From: an uncultured Collinsella sp.
Lineage (GTDB): Bacteria > Actinomycetota > Coriobacteriia > Coriobacteriales > Coriobacteriaceae
Length of the DNA: 64,000 nt
Direction: 5' to 3'
Assembly: GCA_900541785.1 (NCBI GenBank)
Contig: UQKY01000001.1
Coordinates: forward strand, 1 to 64,000
In this document: positions 43,527 to 53,760 of the stretch, one piece after another
Layout: each line of letters opens with the position of its first letter
How positions within the stretch are numbered: the first letter of the stretch is position 1
Translations under genes and position numbers: made by a program
The notes under the pieces: generated by a model
Told to the model about the DNA's origin: nothing
The model's database searches: none
The model's input: only the letters and a program-made list of their open reading frames with translations

Positions 43527-44911
43527 TAGAGCTCCACGCTTTCGGCTCCGTTGATGGTTAGGTTGCGCTCGTAGAAGGCGGTGAGGGCGCGGATGGCGTA
43601 CATCACGTCGCGTACGCCGCCGGTCTCGTAGCTTGAGTGCATGGCCAGCTGCGGCAGGCCCACGTCCACGGCATGCATGCTCGCCTGCATATTGGACAGG
43701 TTGCCGAGTGTGGAGCCTCCGGCCATATCGCTCTTGTTGGCGAAGGCCTGCGTGGGCACATCGGCGTCATCGCAGATAGCCTGGAACAGCGCGCGGCTAA
43801 AGGCATCGGTGCAGTAGTGCTGGTTAGCGGCTTCCTTGATGACGATGCCGCCGTTGAGCACAACCTGGTTGCGCGCATCGCACTTCTCGGCGTGGTTGGG
43901 GTGCACGGCATGCGCGTTGTCGCAGCTCACGAGCATCGATGCGGCAAGGGCGCGATGATACGACTCGTCGTCAAAGCCCAGCGATCCGTTGATGCGGCGC
44001 AGCGCGTCGGCCAAGAACGTCGACATGGCGCCCTGCTTGGTCTCGGAGCCAACCTCCTCATTATCAAAGCAGCAGAAGACCGAGACGTCGCGCGCGTTCT
44101 CGGCACCCAAAAATGCCTGCAGCGAGGTGTAGGCGCAGGCCAGGTCGTCGAGCTTGGGCGTCGAGATAAACTCGTCGGCCCAGCCCCAAATGCGCGCATC
44201 CTGACGATTGACCAGGAACAGGTCGCGACCCAAGATTTGCTCGGGCTCAACATCCAGCTCTTCGGCGATCAGGGCATCAAAGTCGCCCTGCTTAAGGTCA
44301 CCGGCGCTGATGAGCGGGCACAGGTCGACAGCTCGGTTGGGAGCAAAGCCCTCGTTGACGCCGCGGTTCATGTGGATGGCAAGGCTCGGGATAATAGCGA
44401 CCTCGCGCTCGGTAGCGAGCAAACGACTCTCGATACGGTCGCCCTCGCGCACCAGCACGCGGCCCGCGAGCGCCAGCGGGCGATCGAACCAGGTGTAGTC
44501 GATCATGCCGCCGTAGGCCTCGGTGTTCAGGCGCAGCGTCTCGCCTGCGCCATCGAGCTCGGGCACGGCCTTGACCTTAAACGTCGGCGAATCGCTGTGC
44601 GACGCCGTGAGCTGAAAATGATAGTCACCGGCAACGCCGTCCTCGCCCCACGTCGCGGCCAGGTCCTCGCCCACCTTAAAGGCAACAACGCTCGAGGTGT
44701 TGCGCTGCGTGTAATAACGCCCGCCCGGCTCGATGTCCCACGCCGCGTTCTCGGGCAGGTAGGTAAAGCCTGCCTCGTCGAGCTCGGCCATAATGGTCGC
44801 CGCCGTATGGAACATGCTGGGACATGCCTCGATAAAGTCGATAAGGTCGTTGGCGGCCTCGATATCGTCGGCCGTCACATGTGCGCGCTCGGGCGTTTCC
44901 TGATCCGTCAT
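43526..44911 (-). CDS. M18 family aminopeptidase
   Basis: 461 residues. Zinc and catalytic residues are in LTASHSDSP, STPKLDDLACAY, CCFDNEEVGSETKQGA and AMHSSYETGG, all typical of M18 (aspartyl aminopeptidase-type, tetrahedral assemblies). It releases N-terminal acidic or neutral residues from peptides. ATG at 44911 with AAAGGGGAG is preferred to upstream in-frame starts, which add 37 poorly conserved residues. It is convergent with no gene; R1 follows. Confidence 0.94.
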   Translation of the reverse strand: MTDQETPERAHVTADDIEAANDLIDFIEACPSMFHTAATIMAELDEAGFTYLPENAAWDIEPGGRYYTQRNTSSVVAFKVGEDLAATWGEDGVAGDYHFQLTASHSDSPTFKVKAVPELDGAGETLRLNTEAYGGMIDYTWFDRPLALAGRVLVREGDRIESRLLATEREVAIIPSLAIHMNRGVNEGFAPNRAVDLCPLISAGDLKQGDFDALIAEELDVEPEQILGRDLFLVNRQDARIWGWADEFISTPKLDDLACAYTSLQAFLGAENARDVSVFCCFDNEEVGSETKQGAMSTFLADALRRINGSLGFDDESYHRALAASMLVSCDNAHAVHPNHAEKCDARNQVVLNGGIVIKEAANQHYCTDAFSRALFQAICDDADVPTQAFANKSDMAGGSTLGNLSNMQASMHAVDVGLPQLAMHSSYETGGVRDVMYAIRALTAFYERNLTINGAESVEL

Positions 44912-45072
44912 GCTCTCCCCTTTCGCTGGGTTGATGGTCCCCTCCAGCATACCCCGTCGCGCCAGCGCCGCGCCTTTCATTCCATGTTTAATCCCGCGCC
45001 GCTCACCAAGTTGAGCCATCATGCTCGCGCTCCTTTTGCGACAATTACGCTAACAGGACGAGAGGAGCCGTC

Positions 45073-46158
45073 ATGAAGCCACGTAACATTGCCATCGCCT
45101 GCGGTGTCGCGGGAGTCACCGTCGGCCTTGCCGCTGCCACCGGCATTGTTTACCGCAAGCAAATCAAATCCGCTGCGTCGCTCAAACGCTTGACCGGCTA
45201 CGCGGATGGCTATGACCTGTACGCGATCGACATCGCCTACGACTACGACCTCGACTGCATCATCGCCGCCGATGTGCGCGACGACCAGGCCTACATCGAT
45301 GCCGTGGTGGCGCAGGTGCTGCCCGGTGTGCCAGCACATGTCCAAGCGCCGCAGTTTGCCTGCAGCGCCTTTGCCGCCGTAGATGCCGAAGGCCGCGTGC
45401 GCACCGGTCGCAATTACGACTTTAAGGACGACACCTCGGCGCTGCTGGTGCGCAATCACCCGCGCGACGGCTATGCCTCCATCGGCTTTGCCGCCCTTAA
45501 CAACCTGGGCGCCAACACTCCGCTTGATTCTGTCGCCGGACGTGCCGCCGCACTCATGGGCCCGTTTGCCCAGCTCGACGGTGTTAACGAATGCGGCGTG
45601 TCCATTGCCGTACTCACCCTGGATTCCAAACCCTGTGACCAGGACACGCAGCGCCCCGTCATCAATACCTCGCTCGCCATCCGCCTGGTGCTCGACCGTG
45701 CCGCCACCACGCAAGAAGCTGTCGACCTGCTTTCCGCCTACGACATGCACGCCATGGCAGGACGCGATTACCACTTCTTTATCAACGACGCCGCCGGTGA
45801 CGCGCGGGTGGTGGAGTGGGATCCGCGCGACCCCGACCGTGCATGCAAAGTGACTCCTGTACGCCAGGTTACGAACTTCTACGCCTGCTATGGTGACGAA
45901 GTGCTGCCCAACCAAAAGAATGGCGAGCTGGGCCATGGTAAAGAGCGCGCCGTCGCAATCGCCGATGTCCTTGACGCCCATGTCGGTGCCCAGGACGAGG
46001 CAGTCGCTTGGAAGGCTCTACGCGCTGCGGCGCAAGAGCCCAATCCGGAAGACATCACCAGCAACACGCAGTGGTCGGTCGTCTTTGACAATACCGAACC
46101 CGCTGCCGCTATTACGCTGCGCCGCCACTGGGGCGACGTCGACGCCTTCGCACTGTAA
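45073..46158 (+). CDS. Linear amide C-N hydrolase, choloylglycine hydrolase-like, membrane-anchored
   Basis: 361 residues. Residues 7-28 form a hydrophobic helix, so it is anchored or exported. The Ntn nucleophile is probably C97 in FACSAFAAVDAEGRVRTGRNYDF, matching the CxS/A-F...GRNxDF pattern of bile-salt hydrolase and penicillin V acylase relatives. If autoprocessing occurs it must remove about 96 residues. Later NTSLAIRLVLDRAATTQEAVDLL and YHFFINDAAGDARVVEW are also family-typical. Substrate (bile salt, N-acyl amine or other) unknown. It starts 160 bases from the divergent M18 gene. Confidence 0.85.
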   Translation: MKPRNIAIACGVAGVTVGLAAATGIVYRKQIKSAASLKRLTGYADGYDLYAIDIAYDYDLDCIIAADVRDDQAYIDAVVAQVLPGVPAHVQAPQFACSAFAAVDAEGRVRTGRNYDFKDDTSALLVRNHPRDGYASIGFAALNNLGANTPLDSVAGRAAALMGPFAQLDGVNECGVSIAVLTLDSKPCDQDTQRPVINTSLAIRLVLDRAATTQEAVDLLSAYDMHAMAGRDYHFFINDAAGDARVVEWDPRDPDRACKVTPVRQVTNFYACYGDEVLPNQKNGELGHGKERAVAIADVLDAHVGAQDEAVAWKALRAAAQEPNPEDITSNTQWSVVFDNTEPAAAITLRRHWGDVDAFAL

Positions 46159-46227
46159 GGAGCTGGCACCGTCGTCCTTACGCTCGCCTGGCGTTGCTTA
46201 CATTTCTATACATTTGAGCTAACACGT

Positions 46228-46262
46228 TTTACCCCCGCATCAACAGTGTGCGGGGGTAAACT
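46228..46262. terminator. Hairpin after the Ntn hydrolase gene
   Basis: TTTACCCCCGCA pairs with TGCGGGGGTAAA, 9-base loop. There is no long T run, so it may be a terminator or an RNA end. Confidence 0.55.
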
Positions 46263-46298
46263 TATGCGCATGTTATAACTTGCCCGGAAGGATTCACC

Positions 46299-47378
46299 AT
46301 GCTTAGGATCGGTCTTCTTACTAGTGGCGGCGACTGCCAGGCGCTCAACGCCACCATGCGCGGCATCGTCAAAACGCTTATGACCAATAGCGAAGAACCT
46401 ATCGAGATCTATGGTTTTGAGGACGGCTACCAGGGCCTTATCTACAGCAGGTTCCGCGTCATGACGCCCGCCGATTTTAGCGGCATCCTCACCCGCGGCG
46501 GCACTATCCTGGGCACGAGCCGCACGCCGTTCAAGCGCCTGAACATTCCCGAGGCCGACGGCGTCGAGAAGGTGCCCGCGATGGTCCACACCTATCACAA
46601 GCTGCAGCTCGACTGCCTGTTTATGCTGGGCGGCAACGGCTCCACCAAGACCGCCAACCGCCTGCGCGAAGAGGGCCTCAACGTTATTGCCCTGCCCAAG
46701 ACCATCGATAACGACACCTGGGGCACCGAGATGACCTTTGGCTTTACGAGCGCCATCGACGTCGCAACCAAGTGCATCGACGACATCCACACTACCGCCT
46801 CGAGCCACGGCCGCGTGTTCGTCATCGAGATCATGGGCCACAAGGTTGGCTGGATCCCGCTGTATGCCGGCGTCGCGGGCGGCGCGGACGTCATCCTGAT
46901 TCCCGAGATCCCCTACGACATGGACCAGGTCATCAAGACCATCGAGCATCGCATGGAGACCGGCAGCCGCTTTACCATCGTGGCCGTCGCCGAGGGCGCT
47001 ATCTCCAAGGAGGACGCGACGCTGTCCAAGAAGGAGTACAAGAAAAAGCTTGCCGAGCGCACGAGCCCGTCGATCGTCTACGACATCGCCAAGGAGATCG
47101 AGGCCAAGACCGGTCGCGAGACCCGCGTCGCCATCCCCGGTCACACGCAGCGCGGTGGCCAGCCCGACGCTCAGGACCGCATCTTTGCGACCCAGTGTGG
47201 CGTCGAGGCGGCGCTGGGCTGCCTGCGTGGCGAGTTTGGCTACATGATTGCCCTGCGTGACGGCAAGATGTGCCACATGCCGCTCGAGGAGGTCGCCGGC
47301 AAGCTCAAGTATGTCGACCCCCAGAGCGATCTGGTGCGCGAGGCCAAGGCGTTGGGCATCAGCTTCGGCGACGAATAG
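46299..47378 (+). CDS. pfkA: 6-phosphofructokinase
   Basis: 359 residues. GLLTSGGDCQALNA starts it. GGNGSTKTAN at 111-120 and PKTIDNDTWG at 133-142 form the active site. By comparison with E. coli PfkA, Gly at the 104 position and Lys (K134) at the 124 position resemble the actinobacterial group III enzymes; Gly predicts ATP use and Lys is more often seen in PPi enzymes. GRETRVAIPGHTQRGGQPDAQDR is the fructose-6-phosphate site. It is the key glycolytic step. The gene's last 9 bases pair with a downstream sequence in a large hairpin. Confidence 0.95.
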   Translation: MLRIGLLTSGGDCQALNATMRGIVKTLMTNSEEPIEIYGFEDGYQGLIYSRFRVMTPADFSGILTRGGTILGTSRTPFKRLNIPEADGVEKVPAMVHTYHKLQLDCLFMLGGNGSTKTANRLREEGLNVIALPKTIDNDTWGTEMTFGFTSAIDVATKCIDDIHTTASSHGRVFVIEIMGHKVGWIPLYAGVAGGADVILIPEIPYDMDQVIKTIEHRMETGSRFTIVAVAEGAISKEDATLSKKEYKKKLAERTSPSIVYDIAKEIEAKTGRETRVAIPGHTQRGGQPDAQDRIFATQCGVEAALGCLRGEFGYMIALRDGKMCHMPLEEVAGKLKYVDPQSDLVREAKALGISFGDE

Positions 47379-47557
47379 CCTCGGCTGGAACCGCCCCATC
47401 GGAGGCCTCAGGGCTTACCCCCCAAAAAAATCGTCCTCGGACATGTCAGGACCCCGCCGTGCGCTTCGCGCGGCGGGGTCCCTCCGTCCTGCGGAAAGAT
47501 TTGGGAGGCAAGCCCTGGGGCCTCCTGCGGTAACTAGGGAGGCCGAGGCTATTCGTC
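47370..47557 (+). repeat. Nested long hairpin with conserved core (element A)
   Basis: The outermost 16-bp arms are 47370-47385, which include the pfk stop codon, and 47542-47557. A second stem pairs 47401-47432 with about 47498-47525. The 5' loop strand is GTCCTCGGACATG (47433-47445). An inner 11-bp stem (GGACCCCGCCG, 47449-47459 with 47471-47481) ends in a GCGCTTCGCGC cap. The 3' loop strand has CTGCGGA (47489-47495). The same loop strands occur in elements B (60061) and C (54600) with other stem sequences. Confidence 0.85.
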
Positions 47558-47580
47558 TGCTTGCTGCGGGTGCCTGGGGT

Positions 47581-47766
47581 AGGATGCGGCGTGCATTTTT
47601 GGGAGTATTCAGCAGCCGAGGATGCCTGCATACTTGATTTTGGACGAAAGGCAGGCACTATGGGCCGCATCCTGTGGAAAATGAGCGGCTCTTGAGGCGC
47701 TGGGGACTCTTAATCAGGGCTTTCAGCGCAGTTTTGCGCGCCCGCGGGCTCCGGGATGCTGAATAC
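47581..47766. other. Spacer with nested inverted repeats, no gene
   Basis: AGGATGCGGC (47581-47590) pairs with GCCGCATCCT (47663-47672), and GAGTATTCAGCA (about 47602-47613) pairs with TGCTGAATACTC (about 47755-47766). I see no coding sequence in the roughly 350 bases between element A and the ABC permease terminator. Confidence 0.55.
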
Positions 47767-47812
47767 TCCGGAATTTGTACACCGCCCCCAGGGGTACCTG
47801 TGGACAAATAGC

Positions 47813-47849
47813 AACCGCCCCGCCGAAATATGCAATCGGCGGGGCGGTT
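47813..47849. terminator. Terminator downstream of the ABC permease
   Basis: AACCGCCCCGCCGA pairs with TCGGCGGGGCGGTT, a 14-bp stem with nine-base loop. The T run is weak on both strands. Confidence 0.7.
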
Positions 47850-47908
47850 TATGCAATAAAGCGGCTGTGACACGTCACAGCTCGCTACAGTTTGAATCCC
47901 AGAACAGG

Positions 47909-50674
47909 CTACTCTGCGCTCTTGAGGGCACCGACCATGTCGATCTTGTTGAGGGTGCGATTGGTGGCGAGGTTGACGATAAACGTAAAGCCAAAGGCCA
48001 GCAGCACGGCAAGCACGTAGCTCAGTGGCTCGACCTCGACGTCAAAGTACAGCGACGGCATCTGCAAAATGTACGTAAAACTCTCGGCCAGCAAGCCGCC
48101 CAGCGGCACGCCCAGCGCAGCGCCGATCGCCGTGAGGATCAACGTCTCCTTGTTGACGTAATGGTGCACCTCACCGCGACGGAAGCCCAACACCTTAATA
48201 GTCGCCAGCTCGCGTTCGCGCTCGGAGATGTTGGTGTTGGACAGCGTAAACACCACCACAAACGACAGGCACGCCGCCATAAAGGTCACGAGCACTACGA
48301 CCGAATTGATAATCGTAAAGTTCGCCTCGTAGTTCTCCCAATGCTCGGCCGTACTCGAAATCGTAAGCCAACCGTCACTCTTAAGATTCTTGCTAAACGC
48401 AATCTGGTCGGCCGACGAACCCTTAAGCAGCACAAAGACGCCGTTAAGACGTGCGCTTCGACCGAACGCACGCTCATAGGTGCCCTGCGTCATGTAAAGC
48501 GTGTTGCCCAGATAGTTAAGCGAAATGTCGCTGACTTTGACCTTGGCAACATTGAGCGACGAATCCTGGACGTGAGCCGTATCGCCCGGCTGAATCCCCA
48601 GCACCAGCTGTGAACTCTTGCTCAGATACACGTCTCCGTCACGCAAAGGCAGCGGTTCATTGGACTCATCCTCCAGACGCACGTAATCGCCCAAGTCACC
48701 CGTGCGGTCATCGGGCACCACGATCAGCTGCACGGTCTCGCTCTTGCCGCCAAACGTAAAGGTGACGTTGTCGGTCATAATCGGCAGGGTCGAGGTCACG
48801 GTCACGTTGAAATCATTGGCCGCGCTGCGCTCATCCAATGCCGCGCACGTCTGCGAAAAATCGTCGGGATTGGCAACCGCCAGCAAGTCATAGCGCGTGA
48901 TATGCCCATACTGCTTGGGCGAAAGCGCGACCGACGTGTCGCGAATACCCATACCGCAGATCACAAGCGCGGTGCAACCCGCGATACCGAAGATGGTCAT
49001 AAAGGCGCGCTTTTTGTAGCGAAACAGGTTACGTGCTGCCACCTTGTTCAAAAAGCCCATGCGGCGCCAGATAAAGCCGATGCGCTCGAGCAAGATACGC
49101 GAGCCGGCGCGCGGGGCCTTGGGGCGCATGAGCGAGGCCGGAGTCTCGGCCATCTCGTGGCGGCAGGCGATAATCGTGGCGCCCACCACGCCCACGGCAA
49201 ACAGCGCCACCGAGACGATCGAGGACACGATGTCGTACGAAAGCAACATCTGGGGCAGCGAGTACATGTCGTCGAACACCGTAAACAGGAACAGCGGCAG
49301 GCCCACAAATCCGATGATGTTGCCGAGCACGCCGCCGATCAGACAAGCCCACAGCGCATAGTCCACGTATTTGGACAGGATGCGTCCGCGCGAATAGCCG
49401 AGCGCCTTATACAGGCCGATGAGCGTGCGCTCCTCCTCGACCATACGCGTGGCGGTGGTAAGGCTGATGAGCACGGCGACGATAAAGAAGATGAACGGGA
49501 ACACCGTGGCGATGGCTTCAATTGACGAGCTATCGCTCTCCACGCTCGAGTAGCTTGCGATATTGCCGCGGTCCTGGATGTACCAGGTGCATTCGCCCAG
49601 GTCGGAAAGCTCGGCGCGGGCGTCGGCAAACTGTTGGTCGGCGGCGGCACGGCGCTGGTCCAGGTCGGCTTGCGCCTGCGCACGCTCGTCGCTGCCCTCG
49701 GCCATGCGATTGATGTTGTCCTGCTCGATTCCAAAGAGCATGGCGGCCTGACGCTCGGCCGCATCCAAGCTTGTCGGCGTGTCGACCGTCAGCTCCTGAG
49801 CGCGCGCCTTCTCACGCTCCTCGCGGATCTTCTCTATATTGCCCTTGACCTCATTGATCTTTGCCGCGTAGGCATCCGAATATGAGTTGAGATCCTTGGC
49901 TCCCTCGACGACCACGTGGACCGCGGAGTAGGAAGAAGATGTCGCGGCGTCCTCGCTCACATAGAACTTATAGTCCGCCGCCGAGGCGGCACGGAAGGCG
50001 TTGACCGTCGAGTCGGAGCTCACATCAGTGGGATCGAGAACCTCGGCCGTGATGGTGTAATCGCCATCGGCAAACTGATCCTTGGCGCTTTGGTTCGACG
50101 AGCTCGCATCGTTGGCAGCAAAGCTCACCGTATCGCCGAGCTTTTTGCCCGAAGCCTTCAGGAACTTCGAAGTCACCGCGACCTCATCGGCGCTCTCGGG
50201 CAAATCGCCGTTCACGAGCACTGGCTGATCGATATTCTCCTTGGAGAGACTTTGCACGACCACGCGCTCGCGCGTTGTGCCCACGGCGGTGTAGGCGGTC
50301 TCGGTGTAGATGCCCTCGGCCGTTTCGACGCCATCGACCTCTTGGATGGCGTCGAGATCATCGTCAGTCAGGCCATAGGTCGACTGCACGTTAATGTCAT
50401 AGACATTTTGCTGGTCGAAGTAGGCGTCAACCGAATCGCACAGGTCCTCGCAACCCGCCTTAAGGCCGCACATCACGCTCACGCCGAGCGCGGTGATCAC
50501 GACGATAGACAAGAAGCGTTTGAGGCTGCCGCGAATCGTGCGGTAGACACCGCGGCGAAACACCGTCGGCACCATATCGTTTGAGCTTTGGGCAGTGCGG
50601 TAGGTCGTAAAATCCTGCTCGCGCTCCGTGTTCTGCGCGTCGCGGCGTTGGCTGTTTTGGCGGTCCTGATCCAT
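47909..50674 (-). CDS. FtsX-like ABC transporter permease
   Basis: 921 residues. A cytosolic N-terminal segment leads to the first helix (RFLSIVVITALGVSVMCGLKAG). A large extracytoplasmic domain follows, including a coiled-coil-like part with REEREKARAQEL. FtsX core helices at about 390-510 and again at the C-terminus, with FVVVFTLSNTNISERERELATIKVLGFRRGEV, are typical of FtsX/MacB-type permeases. The partner ATPase gene overlaps the reading frame upstream. I chose ATG at 50674; an overlapping GTG at 50686 is possible. Probably peptide or drug efflux or stress signalling; substrate unknown. Confidence 0.9.
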   Translation of the reverse strand: MDQDRQNSQRRDAQNTEREQDFTTYRTAQSSNDMVPTVFRRGVYRTIRGSLKRFLSIVVITALGVSVMCGLKAGCEDLCDSVDAYFDQQNVYDINVQSTYGLTDDDLDAIQEVDGVETAEGIYTETAYTAVGTTRERVVVQSLSKENIDQPVLVNGDLPESADEVAVTSKFLKASGKKLGDTVSFAANDASSSNQSAKDQFADGDYTITAEVLDPTDVSSDSTVNAFRAASAADYKFYVSEDAATSSSYSAVHVVVEGAKDLNSYSDAYAAKINEVKGNIEKIREEREKARAQELTVDTPTSLDAAERQAAMLFGIEQDNINRMAEGSDERAQAQADLDQRRAAADQQFADARAELSDLGECTWYIQDRGNIASYSSVESDSSSIEAIATVFPFIFFIVAVLISLTTATRMVEEERTLIGLYKALGYSRGRILSKYVDYALWACLIGGVLGNIIGFVGLPLFLFTVFDDMYSLPQMLLSYDIVSSIVSVALFAVGVVGATIIACRHEMAETPASLMRPKAPRAGSRILLERIGFIWRRMGFLNKVAARNLFRYKKRAFMTIFGIAGCTALVICGMGIRDTSVALSPKQYGHITRYDLLAVANPDDFSQTCAALDERSAANDFNVTVTSTLPIMTDNVTFTFGGKSETVQLIVVPDDRTGDLGDYVRLEDESNEPLPLRDGDVYLSKSSQLVLGIQPGDTAHVQDSSLNVAKVKVSDISLNYLGNTLYMTQGTYERAFGRSARLNGVFVLLKGSSADQIAFSKNLKSDGWLTISSTAEHWENYEANFTIINSVVVLVTFMAACLSFVVVFTLSNTNISERERELATIKVLGFRRGEVHHYVNKETLILTAIGAALGVPLGGLLAESFTYILQMPSLYFDVEVEPLSYVLAVLLAFGFTFIVNLATNRTLNKIDMVGALKSAE

Positions 50675-50679
50675 GGGCG

Positions 50680-51381
<702 letters not shown>

Positions 51382-51430
51382 CGATTAATTCCCATCTGGT
51401 CGGATAACTCTTTAGTATTACCCATTTCGC

Positions 51431-51468
51431 ACCGACCAAAAAGGGACAGGTTCATTTTGGCAGGTTTT
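51431..51468. repeat. Dispersed hairpin repeat, type R1 (copy f)
   Basis: ACCGACCAAAAAGGGACAGG then TTCATTTTGGCAGGT. It overlaps the stop codon of the sensor kinase gene and lies between that gene and the ABC genes. Confidence 0.85.
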
Positions 51469-52846
51469 AGAGGCGGACGGTGAAGGTGATCTGGTTGCCG
51501 TGGCCGCAGACAGAAGCGCTCCCACCATGGGCTTCGGCGATGGCACGCACCACGGATAGGCCCACGCCCGAGCCGCCCGTCTTGGAGCTGCGCGACACGT
51601 CCGCACGATAGAAGCGGTCGAACAATCGATCTAGGTCGCCTTCGGGCAGCTCGTCCACGGCGTTCGAAACGACAAGCTCGGCCGAACCTTTGCCTGCACC
51701 GCGTGAGACGGCACGCAGACTCAACTCAATTACACTGCCCTCACTCGCATAGCGCGTGGCGTTATCCAGCAGCAGCTCAACCACCTGCGCCACCGCTGCA
51801 GCATCGGCATGGGCCCGCACGCCACTCGCAATCGACGTCGACAGACGCTTGCCACGCGAAACCGCCACCGACTCAAACGGCGACGCCGCCTTGTCCACTG
51901 CCTCCGAAAGATCGATCGATATCATGGTAAAGCCCGCCGAACCCTCGTCCATGCGAGCCAAAAACACCAGACGCTCCGTGAGCGCCGTCAACCGTGCAAC
52001 CTGTTCGTGAATGCTCTGCGTCCACTCGCTCTCGCCGCTCTCGATCTCTTGCACCTCATTGGCGGCATCAATCACGGCCAGCGGCGTCTTGATCTCGTGG
52101 CTTGCATCGGTAATAAAGCGCTTTTGCTTGCTGTAGCTCTCGACCATCGGCCGAATCACCGCGCCCGAGGCACCCGCCACAATTGCCAACACCGCCAGCC
52201 AGCCAATGCAACTAATCGCCACGCTCGCGCTCAAAAACGAATGAAAGCTTGCAAGCTCGCGCGAGCAGTCCACAAACACATAGGTGGTCTCGTCGCCCTG
52301 AACCGTAACCGTATAGCGGTAGTTACCAGAAAAGCCCGAGGTCCAACCCTTGGAATATAGTCCTGCAGCGATGCGTGCAGCACGCTTGGCACCCACCGCG
52401 GCAATGCGGGCCGTGTTGACATCGGTCACCTGCCCACCGGCAATCGACACCGTAAAGTAGCGCGTGTCGAAGGGAGACTCCGCCGTCATACCTTCGAAGT
52501 GCCCGGTGCGCATGACCACCCTGTCACCGGCAGCGGTCTTACCGGCGCCCACATCCTCGCCGAGATCGGTCTTGGGCTCATCCGTCCAATCGATGCCGTC
52601 CTTGCCCGCCAAGATATAGTCCAGACGAGCGTCGGCCATCTTGCAGACATGCGAGTAGTTGACGATATTGATGCCGGCGATGATAAGCGTAAGCACGGCG
52701 GTCACGGCACCCATGGCAACCAGGATGAACTTACGACGCAGGCGACGTCCCATTGCACTGGCAGCATCGGCGCGCCCCGGATTACCCGAGTCCGCGCCCA
52801 TGCCGAGCTTTGCCGTCGTGCGCTTCCACCACGCACTCGCGCTCAC
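51467..52846 (-). CDS. Sensor histidine kinase
   Basis: 459 residues. Helix 1 is at about 38-62 (FILVAMGAVTAVLTLIIAGI), an extracytoplasmic sensor at 65-210, and helix 2 at about 220-242. HisKA starts KRFITDASHEIKTPLAVIDA, with the phosphorylated His in SHEIKTP. The ATPase domain has LLLDNATRYA, RLFDRFYRAD and GGSGVGLSVVRAIAEAHGG. The GTG start is four bases from the response regulator stop, so they are co-translated. It probably controls the exporter genes downstream. Confidence 0.93.
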   Translation of the reverse strand: MSASAWWKRTTAKLGMGADSGNPGRADAASAMGRRLRRKFILVAMGAVTAVLTLIIAGINIVNYSHVCKMADARLDYILAGKDGIDWTDEPKTDLGEDVGAGKTAAGDRVVMRTGHFEGMTAESPFDTRYFTVSIAGGQVTDVNTARIAAVGAKRAARIAAGLYSKGWTSGFSGNYRYTVTVQGDETTYVFVDCSRELASFHSFLSASVAISCIGWLAVLAIVAGASGAVIRPMVESYSKQKRFITDASHEIKTPLAVIDAANEVQEIESGESEWTQSIHEQVARLTALTERLVFLARMDEGSAGFTMISIDLSEAVDKAASPFESVAVSRGKRLSTSIASGVRAHADAAAVAQVVELLLDNATRYASEGSVIELSLRAVSRGAGKGSAELVVSNAVDELPEGDLDRLFDRFYRADVSRSSKTGGSGVGLSVVRAIAEAHGGSASVCGHGNQITFTVRL

Positions 52847-52848
52847 GC

Positions 52849-53532
52849 CTATTCGCCCTCCTCAACAACCTCGAGCGAATAGCCCTGGTTGCGCGATGCA
52901 CGGATGGCCACGTTGGCACCAAGCGCCGTCAGCTTTTTGCGCAGGTACGAGATATAGACCCACACCACGTTAGCGCCTTCGGGCGCGTCCTCACCCCAAA
53001 CTTCGAGCATCAAACGCTCGGTGGGCATGCGCGTGCCGGCGTTGCGCATAAAGAGCTCCATAAGCTGAAACTCTCGATTGGCCAGGTGCTCCTCGCCCAA
53101 AGGGCCCACGAGTGTGCACGATGCCGTGTCGAGGCGCACGTTGCCCACGCTGAGCGTCGTGGCGTCAATTGCCGTCGCGGCACGCGTCATGGCGCGAATG
53201 CGTGCGAGCAGCTCCTTGGCGGCGAACGGCTTGGTCAGGTAGTCGTTGGCACCGGCATCCAGGCCCTCGACCTTATCGGACACCTCGCTTTTTGCCGTGA
53301 GCATGATGATGGGCAGTCGCTTACCGGCGGCGCGTGTGCGCTTGAGTACCTCGATACCGTCCATGCCGGGCATCATGATGTCCAGAATTGCGGCGTCATA
53401 GTCGTTGGCGAGCAGATACTCGAGCGCCGTCAGACCATCGAGCGCGGTATCGACCTCGTAGTCGCTATGTTGAAGAATCGCGGTAAGGGCGCGGGAGAGG
53501 CCGGGTTCGTCCTCGGCAAGCATCAGCTTCAT
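52849..53532 (-). CDS. OmpR/PhoB family response regulator
   Basis: 227 residues. The receiver domain starts MKLMLAEDEPGLSRAL, with phospho-Asp in YDAAILDIMMPGMDG (residue about 51), Thr in MLTAKSE, and Lys in NDYLTKPF. The winged-helix DNA-binding domain covers about 130-225, with TVSYLRKK-like NVVWVYISYLRKKLTALGA. It is first in an operon with the histidine kinase and ABC exporter; it probably responds to an envelope signal. Confidence 0.95.
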   Translation of the reverse strand: MKLMLAEDEPGLSRALTAILQHSDYEVDTALDGLTALEYLLANDYDAAILDIMMPGMDGIEVLKRTRAAGKRLPIIMLTAKSEVSDKVEGLDAGANDYLTKPFAAKELLARIRAMTRAATAIDATTLSVGNVRLDTASCTLVGPLGEEHLANREFQLMELFMRNAGTRMPTERLMLEVWGEDAPEGANVVWVYISYLRKKLTALGANVAIRASRNQGYSLEVVEEGE

Positions 53533-53760
53533 AGTTGTTCCTTTGGCGCACGGCTATACAGGTTTCGATACTGCCGATGATAGCGCACCGTCAACCGCCT
53601 TAGCGCAGCCTTAGCCGCTCAACCTGCGCGTTTTTAAATACGCAGGATATGGCTTAGCCAAACTTAAGGCGCAGATGTCAAACGCTTGTCCGCACGCCGG
53701 AGACGATAGAACAGCAACTCACCCTTTCGCGGCACCTTTATCATGCAAAGAGCTCGGGCA

